A stretch of 64,000 nucleotides of DNA from Corylus avellana. Its lineage: Eukaryota; Streptophyta; Magnoliopsida; Fagales; Betulaceae. Positions 13,061 to 24,811 of this stretch are shown here, piece by piece; positions within the stretch are counted from its first letter, which is position 1, and every line of letters begins with the position of its first letter. The DNA is taken from NCBI RefSeq assembly GCF_901000735.1, contig NC_081545.1:25012783-25076782 (forward strand), read 5' to 3'. The notes beneath the pieces are model-generated. The model saw only the letters and a list, made by a program, of their open reading frames with translations, had not been told where the DNA came from and ran no database searches. Made by a program: the position numbers and the translations under genes.

Positions 13061-13609
13061 AAGCCATAAATGTGATGTGACTTTTAAAAACACTAATATA
13101 TCAAAATTCAATAATGATTATTTCAAATTCAATAGTAATTTTAAAATTCACATCACATTTAGAAGGACACAAGAAATACTATAATTCTCCTTCTAGCATT
13201 ATTCCAAAAAATTACCCTAAAGTTATATTCTTTTAGCCTTATTGTCACAATTTGAGCTATATGTTTAAAATGAATGGTCAAAAAAAGAAGAAGAAGAAAG
13301 TATTGCGACCGGATGAGGATGAACCGGATGAGGATGAAGGAGAATAGGAGATGTTGGCCATGGCCTTTCCATCCTCTTTTGAAAACTTTATTTATTATAG
13401 TATATAAATAGCCACATTTTATATATTTGGGTCAAAATAATTAAGTTTGGCCCAAACTAAAGGCCCATTGGCCTTATTATAATAAAAATCATTTTATACT
13501 CAAACCTTCAAACCTAAAAACAGTACAAATCTATCATGAATAATAAGCCAAATTTATCATTAAAAAAACTAGTCGGGAAAAAAAAAAATAGCGTCTAGGA
13601 ATAATGTAA
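13061..13609. other. intergenic, no supported gene
   Basis: AT-rich. Includes a 15-bp duplication (ccggatgaggatgaa) at about 13307-13337. No gene seen. Confidence 0.4.
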
Positions 13610-14450
13610 TGTAAGAGCACTCCTTACTGCCTTTCCAAAATCCTTTTTTGGTTATTTTGGTAAGGCAATTTAATTAAAATAGCCTAAATGTCCACTTTTG
13701 AGTCTCACTATTCTAACAAAAAAAAAAAAATAGTGAGGTGAGCTGTACTCACCAAATTTAAAAATTACTATTCACTCACATATTCATTAAACAACTCATT
13801 TTCTCATTCTTCCTTTTTGCTTTTCATTTCTATCTCTTCCTTTAATAGTTAAAAAAAGAATAAACAAATCTTTGAAAAAGAATATTTAAATGAAATAGTG
13901 AAAATGGATTGTTAAAATAGTGAGGCTGCTGGGATGCTCTAAAAATATTAGTTGTTAAGAGCACTCGTTGCAACCTTACCATAACCATTTTTTGGTAATT
14001 TCGGTGAGGCAATTTAACTAAAATGGCCTAAATGTCCACTTTTCGGCCTCACTACTTTAACAAACAAAAAAAAAAAAAAAAAAAATTGTGAGGTGAACAG
14101 TATTCACTAAATTTAAAAGTTACTATTCACTCACTTATTGATTAAACAACTCATTTCTCTCTCTTCTTTTTTGCTTTTCGTTTCTCTCTCTTCCTTTAAT
14201 ACTTAAAAAAAGAATAAACAAATATTTGAAAAATAATATTTAAATGGAATAATGAAAATGGATTGTTAAAATAGTGAGGCTGCTGTGGTGCTCTAAAAAA
14301 GTGAGTTGTTAAAATAACTAAAAGTGTACTTTTTGGTTATTTTGGTGAGTAAAAATTGGTGAGGCTGCTAGGAATGCTCTAAAATAGAAAAAATTATACT
14401 TTTGGTTATTCTGATGAGTAAAATTTGGTAAGGCTATTAGGAATGCTCTA
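13610..14450. mobile_element. tandem array of one MITE, four copies of falling length
   Basis: Two near full copies of about 345 bp (13615-13940 and 13960-14298) each run from 'agagcactc' through 'cctaaatgtccactttt' and 'actattcactcac' to 'gtgaggctgctg...tgctct'. Two shorter derivatives (about 14299-14380 and 14384-14450) keep only 'tttggttatt' plus the 'tgctct' end. No coding capacity. Tandem placement suggests repeated insertion into, or slippage at, the same ends. Confidence 0.65.
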
Positions 14451-14550
14451 ACAATGACAAGAATGTATAAGCTGAAGTGGCACAGCTATTGGCAATCGCA
14501 AAATGTATGGTTCAATTTTAATAGGTGTTTGAGTTACAAATTAAAATATA

Positions 14551-15559
14551 TTGGCTCCGTTTGTTTCAGTGTCAAATATTTTCCGTCGTAAAATATTTTC
14601 AGAAAATTCATTTTACAGGAAAATGTTTTACGATGAAAACATTTTCCGGCGTTTGGCGCGTGCACAGAAAATCACAAATATTTTTTTTTTTATATTTTCA
14701 GTTAATCATATTAACCTATAAAATGTAATTTTTATTCGCAACTGAAAATTACCCACTGCAACGTACCCGGGACCTGCCTGAACCCTGCCTAGACCCTATC
14801 GGGACCCCGTCAGGATCAGCCTGAGACCTTGGTAGGACCCGCCCAAGACCTGACAAGGACATTTTTGTAATTTAGTGTTTAATATGATTTTGCGTACACA
14901 CCAAATATCGGAAAATGTTTTTCTGGAAGATAGTTTATGCTGAAAACATTTTTCGACGTTGGGGACCCAACCGGGACCCTCATGATTTTCCGTATATGCC
15001 AAATACCGGAAAATGTTTACTAAGAAATCATTTTCAAGAAAAATGTTTCGCCAAAAATATTTTTCGACGAGTCCCGGGTGGGTCCTGGGCTAGTCTCGGT
15101 CAAGTCCAGGGTAGGTCCGGGGCTGGTTCGATCGGGTCCCAGTCAAGTCCCGGGTAGGTCCTGGGCGGGGTCCCGGTCAAGTCTCAGAGGAGTCCCGGGC
15201 AGGTCCGGTCAGGTCATGGGCGAGTCCCTGTCAAGTCTCGGGCAGGTCCTGTTGGCTCCCGATTAAGTCCCGAGCGAGTCCTGGGCAGGTCCCAACAATG
15301 TCCTGGTCAGGTCCTAGGCAGGTTCTGATTAAGTCCCGAGCGGGTCTTGGCAAGGTCCGTCGATTTGATAATGAGATGCTCAAAGTCGAAAAATGGTTTA
15401 CGGTTTTGAAAGTTGTAAACCATTTTCTGAAAATTAAAGAAGAATTTTCGGTCAAAGGGAAAATATTTTATGTTGGCTATTATTTTATGTTGCATCAAAC
15501 ACCCGAAAATACGGAAAACATTTTTCGTAAATTATTTTACGGCAAAACAAACAGAGCCT
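14551..15559. mobile_element. TIR element with GGGACC-type minisatellite core
   Basis: Inverted ends: 'ggctccgtttgtttcagtg' at the left and '...ggcaaaacaaacagagcc' at the right. Subterminal repeats are 'aaaatgttttc' and 'acggaaaac'. The core (14766-14860 and 15070-15360) is an irregular GC-rich array of gggacc/gggtcc words, unlike the AT-rich surroundings. The 3-bp flanks (att, taa) do not match. Same family as the element ending at 63665. No transposase. Confidence 0.65.
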
Positions 15560-16493
15560 AAGAAAAAATTATTTTATTTTATTTTTTATTAATATTTAAT
15601 GATACTAATTTTAATATATTCTTCAACCTTAATATATTTTTCATCTATGCTTTAATCCCGTATCTTAATATTTCTCATTCATGATTTTCAGAAAAAAAAT
15701 TATGATTCCATCCCTTATTACACACCCCTACTATACTACATGGAATCTCAATCTAGTCATATATAACAAGTTCCTGGAATGCTTTGAAAGTTTTTAGATG
15801 TGTCAATTATCGTGCACACTAGTTAGCTAAATGGGTCGTTACCCATTTTGTGTTTGGTAGCATTTTCACAGGATCCCCCATTCTCTGTTCTATTCGGATC
15901 AAGAATTGGAAATATCCGCCCCTGTAACCTCTTTTTCCCTTTCAATTAAAAAAAAAAAAAAAAAAGGTTCTTACAAAAAAAAAAAAAAAAAAAAAAAATG
16001 GAAAGGAAGAAGAAGAAGAAGAAGAATTTCTTGTAGTGCTATTTGGCCTGAATCCATATGCAAATACTTGATACTTTATAGGTTATCTAACTTTGCGAAT
16101 TAGACAGGTTATGCTTACCTTCGGACCAAAAACATGGTGATGGGGCAAGGATGCAGTAGGGGTTTACCATATGAAGTAAAATGAAATTTCAAATCCTCAA
16201 ACAAAAATTGCTAGCCTACAATTATTTTAGAAAAATGCTAAATATTAAGTTTACATTCCACCTCCAACCCACTAGACTGGTGTGGTAGTGCACAATATCA
16301 AGAGTTGAATTAACAAGAATTCAATAGTTGATGAGCACTATCGTATCATTATAATAACTAATAAGATATTTTAATTTAATTTTTTCAATTACAATCAATG
16401 CTAATATATTTTCATAATATCAAATCTCACACAATATAGTGTTACTCATTCTTTGATAACTCTTTTACAATTTGTTGATACATATCATCATGC
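15560..16493. other. intergenic, no supported gene
   Basis: Poly-A blocks at 15948-15965 and 15977-15999 are followed by a GAA microsatellite, which explains the Lys/Arg-rich frame at 15906-16103. Nothing else recognised. Confidence 0.4.
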
Positions 16494-17560
16494 GATTTTT
16501 TTTTTTTAATTAAATAAAGAAAGAGTTACAAGAGAGGATTCTTCCCACTCATAATCCGAAAGAATGAGGAAATGCATAATTCTAAAACTGAAAATGGGGT
16601 AGGCTCGCCAACAACAAACCCAAAACAAATTAATACAGTACGATAGTAATTACAAAATGTAGGAAATAGGTCAAACAAGTGATCCAGTCCTCTCAATGGG
16701 CCACTCAAGGTAGTTACATAAGCAAAAGGGGCATAAACTAAGTATGAACCCCCACTTAGAACCAGCAACAACCACTAAAAATGGATTGAAGCCGAAGAAG
16801 CACTGTAGTAGTTCGTTGTAGGGATTGCAGTAAAAAGAAGAACCAACACAAATTCGATTACAAAAGTTTCCACAAAAAGTTTAACACGCCTAAGAGCTGT
16901 GAGATAGTAACCCACAAAATAAACATGCAGCAGAAAACAAAAAGCGCTACAAATCACAAGCAAAATAAAAATACAAGGAAAATAAAGAAAACGACAAAAA
17001 AGCCCACTGAGCAGCGGCTTCACCAGAGGACGGGGCGGATGGACGCAGGGGGAGAAGCTTCTGGCAGCAGCTCGGTTGGAGGCAAGCGGAGCGTGGGGTG
17101 CACTCACTGGAGCGTGAGATGCACACGTTGGCACATGGTGGTTGGAACATGGCGGGGATGACATCGATGGAAGGCTGGGAGGTTGAGGAAGACCCTAGAG
17201 TGGCGGGTTGGAGTTGTGGAGGAACGGAGGTCGACAGATCGGGCCTAGAAATTTTCGGATCTGAGAACTACCGTAGAATTGGGAACGGCGCGGCTGCAGG
17301 GGTGGAGAACGGCCACAAGAGGCCGGCCTAGCTGGGCAACGTGAACCAAGGAAGAGGGAGCAGCGACGGCGCTGCTTAGAGGAAAAAACAGAAGGAAAAA
17401 TAGAACAACGAGCTACGGAGAGGGGAGGGAAAACAGCTGCACTAGGCAGAGGGGAAGAGGGAAGGGGGGAGAAGACAAGGTAACTCCCTCCTCCCCCGGT
17501 AGCAGCCGCACAAGGGGGTGGAGAGCCCTCACTGAGGAGGTGGAAGTTATGAGAAAAAAA
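16494..17560 (-). mobile_element. polyA retroposon, long copy
   Basis: Minus-strand element with its poly-A tail at 16497-16508 (poly-T on plus). It shares 'ctgaaaatggg..gggctc' and the GC-rich leader ('ggagggagttacctt', 'tgcggctgct') with the copy at 10215-10715, but has about 500 bp more, including a GC-rich segment at 17020-17340. Overlapping frames on both strands there are compositional and have no recognisable domain. Confidence 0.55.
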
Positions 17561-19307
17561 AAAAAAAACCAATTAGAAGGTGTTAATTTTTTTTTTAATA
17601 ATTAATATAGTTCTAATCATATACTAACATATGTCAGCAAATTATAAGAAAAAAAAAATCCAAATGAAATCAAGAATTATTGAAAAATTGTGAAAAAGAA
17701 ATTCAACAAGACAATTGAAAATCCAAATGAAATAAAGTAGCGTTGGGCTTCAAGAAGTGAAGAACCAGCGTTGGGCTTCACAAGCCCAAAGGTTGGGTAC
17801 CACCTTAACCCAATGGACCAAAGAGGCAATTGAGTACTACAGCCACAGACGGTTATAGCCCATTCAACAAGATAAACGTATTTTGCCTTCAAAGGCCTGG
17901 GCAGTGGGCACCACCTTAACCCAAGCCTAACAACCTTTGAGCATGCTTTTGTCTAAACACCACAAGGGTTTTACGACCATCTAATTAATTTATATTTGTT
18001 TTTTTTTTTTATTATCTTTGATGCGATGAAAAATAATAATTAAAAAAAATTAGTTTCGGTTTAACCGAAAAAGCCTTTTTATTTTTCAGAAAATAATTTT
18101 TATTTTTGAAAACGACAAACCATTTTTTGAATTTGAACGTCTCATTCTCAATTTGAAATATAGTATTTACTCCTACAATTATTTTTTTCTTCTTTCGGAC
18201 AATATATATAGATAAGTTGGAAACTTCGAAAATTTTGTTTTTGTTTGGGCTTTGGTTGGAGTGCCTTTGCATTCAATTTTCATTTCTACGAACAATCATT
18301 TTTTCAACGACCAGACCGAGGATGAAACCTTTACAAAATAGAGAAAATAATCACTGACATCTATTGGTCTTTGAGGGAATCGAGGACATTGTAATGATCA
18401 AATCAGTTTTTTGTCTAAGAGAATGAAAAATAGAATGGAGAGAGTCATTGAGGGAGAGAAACGTTTTATTTGAACATTTTCTTTTTTTGAAAGAGTGCTT
18501 CCTTTTAATGTGAGAAGATCCTGAATATGACACATGAATGCTTTCTATTTAACTGTCCTAGACCCTTTTGATTATTACTATGTAGTAGGCTGCTTGAATG
18601 AATTTTTTATATTGAATGAACTTTTAAGTTGTTGGAAACGTAAATGTGAATTAATCACATAAAAAAACAACAGAAGATCTCCAAGGAACGAACGAGTTCA
18701 TGTAGTTGGGGGTACCCGTTTTTTCTTGTGCAATTAGGTTAAGGTCAAAAAGGTAATATATAGTAAGCTTGAGAATTGATCTAAAGAAAAAATAAAACTA
18801 GCTCCGATGGCTAATCAATGGATGAAGAGCTGGCCTTATTTTCCATTTCTATACTTTAAAAAAAAAAATTATCGTAATGATATCATTGTAATTTATTATA
18901 ATTAATTAAAATTTCAAATATTGATGTAGAAAGTGATGTTGACATGTCAAGTATGATATGGTGTAATATACATGTGGCACAATCTTATAGGAGATGACAT
19001 GATTATTTGTCTGACCGTTAGTTTTTGGATGGAAACTTAACGAAAGTAGTAATTCGATAAACATGCAAAATTCAAGGAGTAAAATTGTAATTTTATAAAA
19101 CCTTGATTTTATTATTATTTTACAAAATTGCAAACCGTAAGTACTAAAATTTGATTTAACCCTTCAAATAAAGACTACTACAATGAGGAAAAAAAAAAAA
19201 ATACAAAAAAATACAAAAAACAAAAAAGGAGATTACTACGGTGAGAAATGATTTCCACCAATATAAATTGGATTACTTAGTTCTCACCAATTATTTATGT
19301 GCATTCC
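17561..19307. other. intergenic; remnant of the GGCTC element
   Basis: 18040-18150 contains 'ggtttaaccgaaaaagcc', 'tttttcagaaaataat' and 'aaaccattttttgaatt', matching internal parts of the TIR elements at 14551-15559 and 59144 onwards, so a decayed third copy is likely. 17735-17780 carries a duplicated 'agcgttgggcttca'. No gene seen. Confidence 0.4.
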
Positions 19308-19418
19308 TTTTTCTTTTTTGGACATGTCTACACATATAAGAGGGGGAGAGAGATTTAAACTAGTGACATTTGCTTTATGAGGCATGATCTCCAGCCGATT
19401 GAGCTATCCCTTGAGAAC
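19308..19418 (-). mobile_element. tRNA-derived SINE copy
   Basis: On the minus strand: GGGATAGCTCAATCGGCTGG (A-box-like TAGCTCAATCG), then a B-box-like 'AGTTTAAATCT', a C-rich stretch, GACATGTCC and an A-rich tail (ttcttttttg on plus). Total about 110 bp. The arrangement fits a short SINE with a tRNA-type head. The degenerate B box and missing acceptor pairing argue against a working tRNA. Confidence 0.55.
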
Positions 19419-20408
19419 ATATCAATTCCTATTTTGGTTAACGTTAAGAAAGAAAAATTAATTCAAACTTAATTTAAAAGCTATTATGTGTTGTGTGTGT
19501 ATATATATATATATATAATTTTTTTTTGTAAAAAAAATGTATGTAAATAATGTTAATATTGATAGGTTCCATTTTTTTAAATTATTTATTTTTCCTTTTT
19601 TTTTTTTCTTCAAAACAAAATTATTAACAAGCAACTCAAATATAAAATACTCTTAAAAACATAAAAAATAGTTTTACTTTTACGACACATAAAAATACTT
19701 TCAAAATAAAAATAAAAATCACCATTACCAACTACCAATTATACCTAGACTCATAGGAATAAGAAGGAACGGAGCAAGCCTTGAGAATGGGCAGGCGCCC
19801 ATTAGAAAAAAAAATAAAAATTTAACCATAAAAAATTGTTTTTATGGTTATTTTTTTATTTTATTTTTTATTTTTTATCATTTGGGGGTGGGCCCTGGCC
19901 CCTGTCAGTCCCCCCCTTCTTCCGTCAGTGGGAATAAGTAATATCACACTCATTTTACAGTGATGTATTTTAAGTGAATCTCATGTTAGTCACTTTTTTT
20001 TTTGAAAAAAAGTTACTTAAAATACTTCAAGTCAATCGGTGTAAAAATTGTGTGGTAAATGAGTGTAAAAAATAACATTAGTTCATTGGCTCTTAGATTT
20101 ATTAATTTTTTATTTATTATTATTATCTAGGAGTAATTTAAGAGCTAATGAAATAAAATGTTCTGTAGGTGTGGGAAGGGGTGTTTTACTACGTAACATT
20201 TGAGTCAAATTGGTTTTGAAGGAAAGACAAGTAGAATATCCAACAAATCAACCAACCAAATCGAATCTTCCGCCTCTCACGCCATGATGCCAACACCAGC
20301 TCACATAATAAGAACACATTTGAATGCGCGCTCTCTTCCTTTCTATCCTCAACCAACCAAGCAACCAAACGTTCCACTCCGACGGACCACCCGAGGCCTC
20401 CGAAACCC
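19419..20408. other. intergenic, upstream of the aminotransferase gene
   Basis: Contains a (TA)n tract at 19499-19517 and AT-rich filler. The last 200 bp hold the presumed 5' UTR of the plus-strand gene at 20409. No TATA box could be assigned with confidence. Confidence 0.4.
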
Positions 20409-22685
20409 ATGACCCGACCCCAAACCCCAGCCCGCGAACCAGATTCCCAGGCCCGAAAGCCCGCCGGAGCCACCGCCATGCGCCTCATAGTGCCTCTACA
20501 AGGAGTGGTCCAAGGCCGTGGGGGCCTAATCTTGGGCTCTCTCATCCCCTGCGCGCTCTTCTACCTCTTCCAGCTCTACGCCAAACGACACCGTTCTCCC
20601 AAACCCGGTTCCGACCCTGTCTCGCCGTCCCAGTCATCGTCCAACCTCCCCGAGCTCCACCGCTCGTCTTCGCGGTCCAATTTGTCGAGTCGCGGGTCCA
20701 TAGGCCGCGTCGGGGTCTCGTCTCGGGCGAGCTCGATTGCGAAACCGAACGACTCCCCGTATTATATTGGGCTGGATAAGGTTTCGGAAGATCCGTACGA
20801 CAGGTTCGATAATCCGAATGGGATTATCCAGCTCGGTTTGTCCGAAAACAGAGTGAGTTTTTGTTTTGGTCTTCCAGTTTTATTTTTTGTTAGTTCGTTT
20901 GTATTAATTGCATGTTTTTCGTTTGCTATGTGATTTTAGCTGTGTTTTGATTTGATTGAGAAATGGGTTTCGGAGAACTTGGAGGATTCAGTAATGGGAA
21001 GCGACGGTGGTGATTTGAGTATTTGCGGAATCGCGGCATACCAACCCCACGATGGAATGATGGAGTTCAAAGTGGTATAAATCTGAGTCTGTGAAAATCT
21101 GTTTGCTTGTTTCTTGAGTACATTGTATACTTTTGTTTGTGTGGATTTGTAGCAACTGACGCTATGTTGGTTGCACACAACAATATAAGGCTAATATATT
21201 TGACCTTGTAAATTTTCTGAGTCTCAATTAATTAGGTTACACCTTGTATGCATTGTTCATATAGCAATTAGAAAATAAAGGATACCTGGAAGACTGGAGA
21301 GTTTATTTCCATGTATTTTGGTGGTGGGTGTTGCCAATTTTTTCTGAAGATGTTATGTGGGATATACCTATTTTAGTTCATCATTTTCCATAACTTGAGA
21401 ACTAAAAACGTGTAAGACTAGTCTATTCCGTAATGACCAGCCAATTGTGTAATCATAGATTGTATTGTAAAGCTCTTTTTATTTTTATTTTTTATTTATT
21501 TTTTATTTTTTATTTTAATTATACTTTTTCTTTTTAAACTTTGCAGGCAATGGCAGGTTTCATGTCTCTGGTCATGGGAGGAACAGTCACTTTTGACCCG
21601 CAGCAAATGGTGTTAACATCTGGTGCAACACCTGCTCTTGAAATACTCTGTTTCTGCTTGGCAGACCCAGGAAATGCATTTCTTGTCCCCACGCCTTATT
21701 ATCCTGGGTAATTCTATCACATTTGTGAAAAATGTTATCTATGCAGTTTTTTGAATCAACTAAAAAACCAACTGACCAATTTTCTATGCTCAAATCTACT
21801 GTGGAAGCTAATTAATGAATGATCTGCAGTTTTGATAGGGATATGAGATGGCGAACTGGAGTGGAATTAATACCAGTTCATTGTCGCAGTACTGACAACT
21901 TCATAATAAGTATCACCGCTCTTGATCAAGCATATATTCAGGCAAGAAAACGAGGAGTAAAAGTTCGTGGGATTCTAATCTCCAATCCTTCAAATCCTGT
22001 TGGCAATCTACTACCTCGGGAAACACTCTACAATCTTTTAGATTTTGTGCAAGATAAGAACATCCATATTATCTGTGATGAAATATTTGCGGGATCTACT
22101 TATGGAAGCGAGGAGTTTGTAAGCATGGCTGAAATTATTGATTCAGATGTTATTGACAAAAACAGAATTCATATAGTGTATGGTCTGTCAAAAGATCTCT
22201 CTCTTCCTGGATTTAGAGTTGGGGTTATTTATTCCTTTAATAAGAGTGTTTTGGCTGCTGCTAAAAGGTTAACGAGGTTTTCATCGATTTCTGCTCCAAC
22301 CCAGCGTCTTGTAACTTCAATGCTTTCAGATACAAGATTCACTTTGGCATATATTGAAACCAGCACGAAGAGGATATCTGATATGCATGATTTGTTTGTG
22401 GCAGGCTTGAAACAATTAGGAATCAAGTGTATAATGAGTAGTGCTGGTTTATATTGTTGGGCTGATATGGGTGGATTAATTCGCTCTTATAGTGAGAAAG
22501 GGGAACTTGAGTTATGGGATAAGCTGTTGAATATTGCTAAGATCAATGTAACTCCTGGGTCTGCTTGTCATTGCATAGAGCCAGGATGGTTCCGGTGTTG
22601 TTTTACTACTTTATCTCAAGCGGATATTCCTGTAGTTATAGATCGGATCCGGAAAGTTGCTGAAACTTGTAAACCTTCAAGTTGA
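20409..22685 (+). CDS. ACS10/ACS12-type aminotransferase
   Basis: PLP-dependent class I/II aminotransferase of the ACS10/ACS12 branch. These resemble ACC synthases but, by established work in Arabidopsis, behave as amino-acid transaminases and do not make ACC. Four exons in phase: 20409-20852, 20940-21074, 21547-21707, 21830-22685, giving 531 aa. The N-terminus has the branch-specific [16 protein letters not shown] (Met24 on) and a hydrophobic stretch at about 40-58 that may anchor it. The PLP-lysine motif is [15 protein letters not shown] with K368; ICDEIF and NPSNPVG are also present. The substrate-side motif reads [11 protein letters not shown], where ACC synthases have a different sequence. 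Start at 20409 matches the family's MTR- N-terminus; Met24 is a possible alternative. It ends about 280 bp from the convergent DUF688 gene. Confidence 0.92.
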
Positions 22686-22963
22686 AATACTACGAATTAT
22701 TTTATGTTCTTGCTGATTACCATGGTCAATTAAAGATAGCATTTTCTATACTTTTGACACGGACAGCTTCTTACTTAAAGTTGATCAAGAATTTGAGTAG
22801 AGCTGTCTTGGAGCTATAATAGAGTTCGAAAATTTAATACATTGCAGATTTAGTAAATTGTTTACATCAAGTCCCATAAATGGAAACCATAATGATTTGG
22901 AAGAGAAACTGAATGGAGGGAACTTACTGCAGAAATTGGGCCATGAGGCAGATGGACTTTTTT

Positions 22964-24208
22964 CTACATTAATTTCAGTCTTGGCAAGTGCTTCCTCTTC
23001 CTACACAATCCGTCAATCATCTTGCTGGCCGATTTGAAAATGCGGCATCCAAAAGCACCGTTCTTCATCAATTCCTGTCATAGTTGCATTCAGGCAAGAG
23101 TAAAAGTTGTTTAACATTCCTTATCCAGATTAGCAGATAATAAGAAAGGCAAAATAAGTTTTATCTATTTTGGTCTCGAAAGGACTCAACTTCATATGTA
23201 TAATTTTGCTTCCATTTTTGTTTTCATTTTAATTAATTTTAGGTAACTGCTGTTTAAATATTTTTACCAATTGTACTATTGTAGGCTAATAACCCAGATA
23301 CATAATAAACACAATGGAAGCAGGATCTCAAGTTTTTACCATTGATAGATTCTGTTTTTTCATCTGAACAGCCTTTCTCCGGTTACTCCTCCTTCGGCTC
23401 ATCATTATCAGCTCTCCAAGTGTCGGGGCCCTCCTTGCCACAACACTGCCATTGCTTCCGTGATCATACTGTTTACTTTCTGGTTCCAGTGGATCCCGGC
23501 AATTGTTTTCCCCGGCCTTGTCGAGAAAGCCAGAACTGGGTGGAAACAGTGGAAAGAGGCATTCCAAGAAAGAAGCCCCTACAAGGCGTGAAGTGCCGGT
23601 TGCATAGCTGCTCGTACTACTGGCCGTTTCAGAAGGCGGTGAGGAGGAAGGGGTTTCCAGCTGCCCACTTTTATCATCCTCCGCCAGTATTTTATCAACT
23701 GGAACAGCAGTAGAAATTGCTGTTAATGAAACAAGGCAATTTGCTAGGAGAGACGGAGCCGAGCTGAATGATTCATCTGTTTTAAAACTGAATGTGTCGA
23801 AATCTGTTTCAAACATACCTTCTTGCTCATCTCCATCACCACCTTTGTCATAGTTGTTGTCAATGTCATTGTAGCTGTGAGAGTACACTAAAGGTGATGG
23901 GAGGCTGATGAGCTTTGCTGGTGGTGGCAGTGAAAAAGATGGCAGCGGTTTACCAGGCTTTTCCTCCCATATGAAGGGAACTGACGCCACAAGCTTCAGG
24001 GGAGGTTTGGGAAGTGACGTAACTGAAGAAGAAGAAGAAGAAGTCCCAGGCTTCCAGTCCTTTTTAGGTATTCCTGGCCTTTCTTCCCAAAGAAATGGGA
24101 CTGAAGGTGGTTGCCTCACATGCTTCTTCGTGTTTGAGTGTTGTGTAAATTCTTTCTCTACCATTTTCGAATTGAATCTATGCCCCCTGTAGATATTCTT
24201 CACTTGCA

Positions 24209-24209
<1 letters not shown>
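22964..24209 (-). CDS. DUF688-like protein, function unknown
   Basis: Two exons (24209-23340 and 23074-22964) give 326 aa. Two copies of a WEE motif stand near the N-terminus: VPFLWEERPGIPK (about 37-49) and VPFIWEEKPGKP (about 77-88). These are typical of the plant DUF688/hydroxyproline-rich-like family, whose role is unknown. The middle is Ser/Pro-rich and probably disordered. The C-terminal part has APTLGELIMMSRRRS, and the short last exon adds ELMKNGAFGCRIFKSASKM and a basic tail (CRKRKHLPRLKLM). The first exon would otherwise run on only three codons, so the second exon rests on a clean GT-AG intron in phase 0. The start lies against a (TA)n repeat; Met16 (24164) is an alternative. A nuclear role is possible from the basic tail, not shown. 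Confidence 0.8.

Positions 24210-24235
<26 letters not shown>
24209..24235. repeat. (AT)n microsatellite at the DUF688 start codon
   Basis: About 13 AT dinucleotides directly abut the proposed ATG, so the 5' leader length is probably variable between alleles. Confidence 0.85.
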
Positions 24236-24239
<4 letters not shown>

Positions 24240-24242
24240 AGT

Positions 24243-24327
24243 TAGCTACTAACTGCACCATTTTTGTGCTTGAAGAGATTAGCTCTCATGCTAACTGCAC
24301 TATCTTTGTGCGCCAAGAGGTTAGGTC
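24243..24327. repeat. 50-bp direct repeat in the DUF688 upstream region
   Basis: 'ctaactgcaccatttttgtg...agagattag' recurs as 'ctaactgcactatctttgtg...agaggttag' about 44 bp further on. It may hold duplicated regulatory sites; none identified. Confidence 0.6.
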
Positions 24328-24682
24328 ACCTGCTTTCTCTCTCCCACTCAGTAAGTAAACAGAGCGTGAGACCTGTTCCAATTGGTGATGGTGAAAGCAG
24401 TATAACGTTTTTGGCAAGAATATTTAGCATTTTGGTTCTGTAGAAAATAAAACCTAATAATGTTTTTAATAATTTGAAGAAAAAGCTTTTGAAAGAGAAG
24501 TAAAGAGCTTGTAGGAGAGTTACAAAAACCAAATTCTACAAATGCAGTGGCCTATTTATAGATTAAACGACATCTTTTCATCAACCATGTTGACTGTTCT
24601 GAATAGGTACCTAACCTTTTCGTGCATAGGACTATAGGAGTGTCTTTTCATTATGAATAGATGCAAAGCATATGGAAGAGGA

Positions 24683-24811
24683 CTTTTTACAATCACTTGA
24701 TCATCCGAAGAGAAACACTAAAAAGGAAGCTTAGACATCCATAAGTTTTTACAAACACTTGATCATCCAAAGAGAAACACTAAAAAGGAAGCTTAGACAT
24801 CCATAAGTTTG
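24683..24811. repeat. 62-bp tandem duplication
   Basis: 'acttgatcatcc.aagagaaa' through 'gcttagacatccataagttt' is present twice with a 62-bp period (starts at 24695 and 24757) and about one mismatch. Recent, non-coding. Confidence 0.85.

Noticed and set aside
14760..15360. Regular GC-rich repeats considered as a CRISPR-like or CpG-island promoter
   Set aside because: Repeats are irregular gggacc words without unique spacers, inside a TIR element, with no gene start nearby.
17195..17572. 125-aa minus-strand frame rich in Ser, Pro and Arg
   Set aside because: Lies in the GC-rich leader of a polyA retroposon, with no domain or family pattern.
19381..19418. Possible tRNA gene (GGGATAGCTCAATCGGC)
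   Set aside because: Only the 5' half resembles a tRNA; no pairing acceptor stem and a poor B box. Called a SINE head.
20324..20779. 151-aa plus-strand frame overlapping the aminotransferase first exon
   Set aside because: Out-of-frame shadow of the conserved exon starting at 20409, in GC-rich coding DNA.
23342..24192. Plus-strand frames opposite the DUF688-like gene
   Set aside because: Antisense shadows; the minus frame holds both WEE-PG motifs and a valid splice to a second exon.
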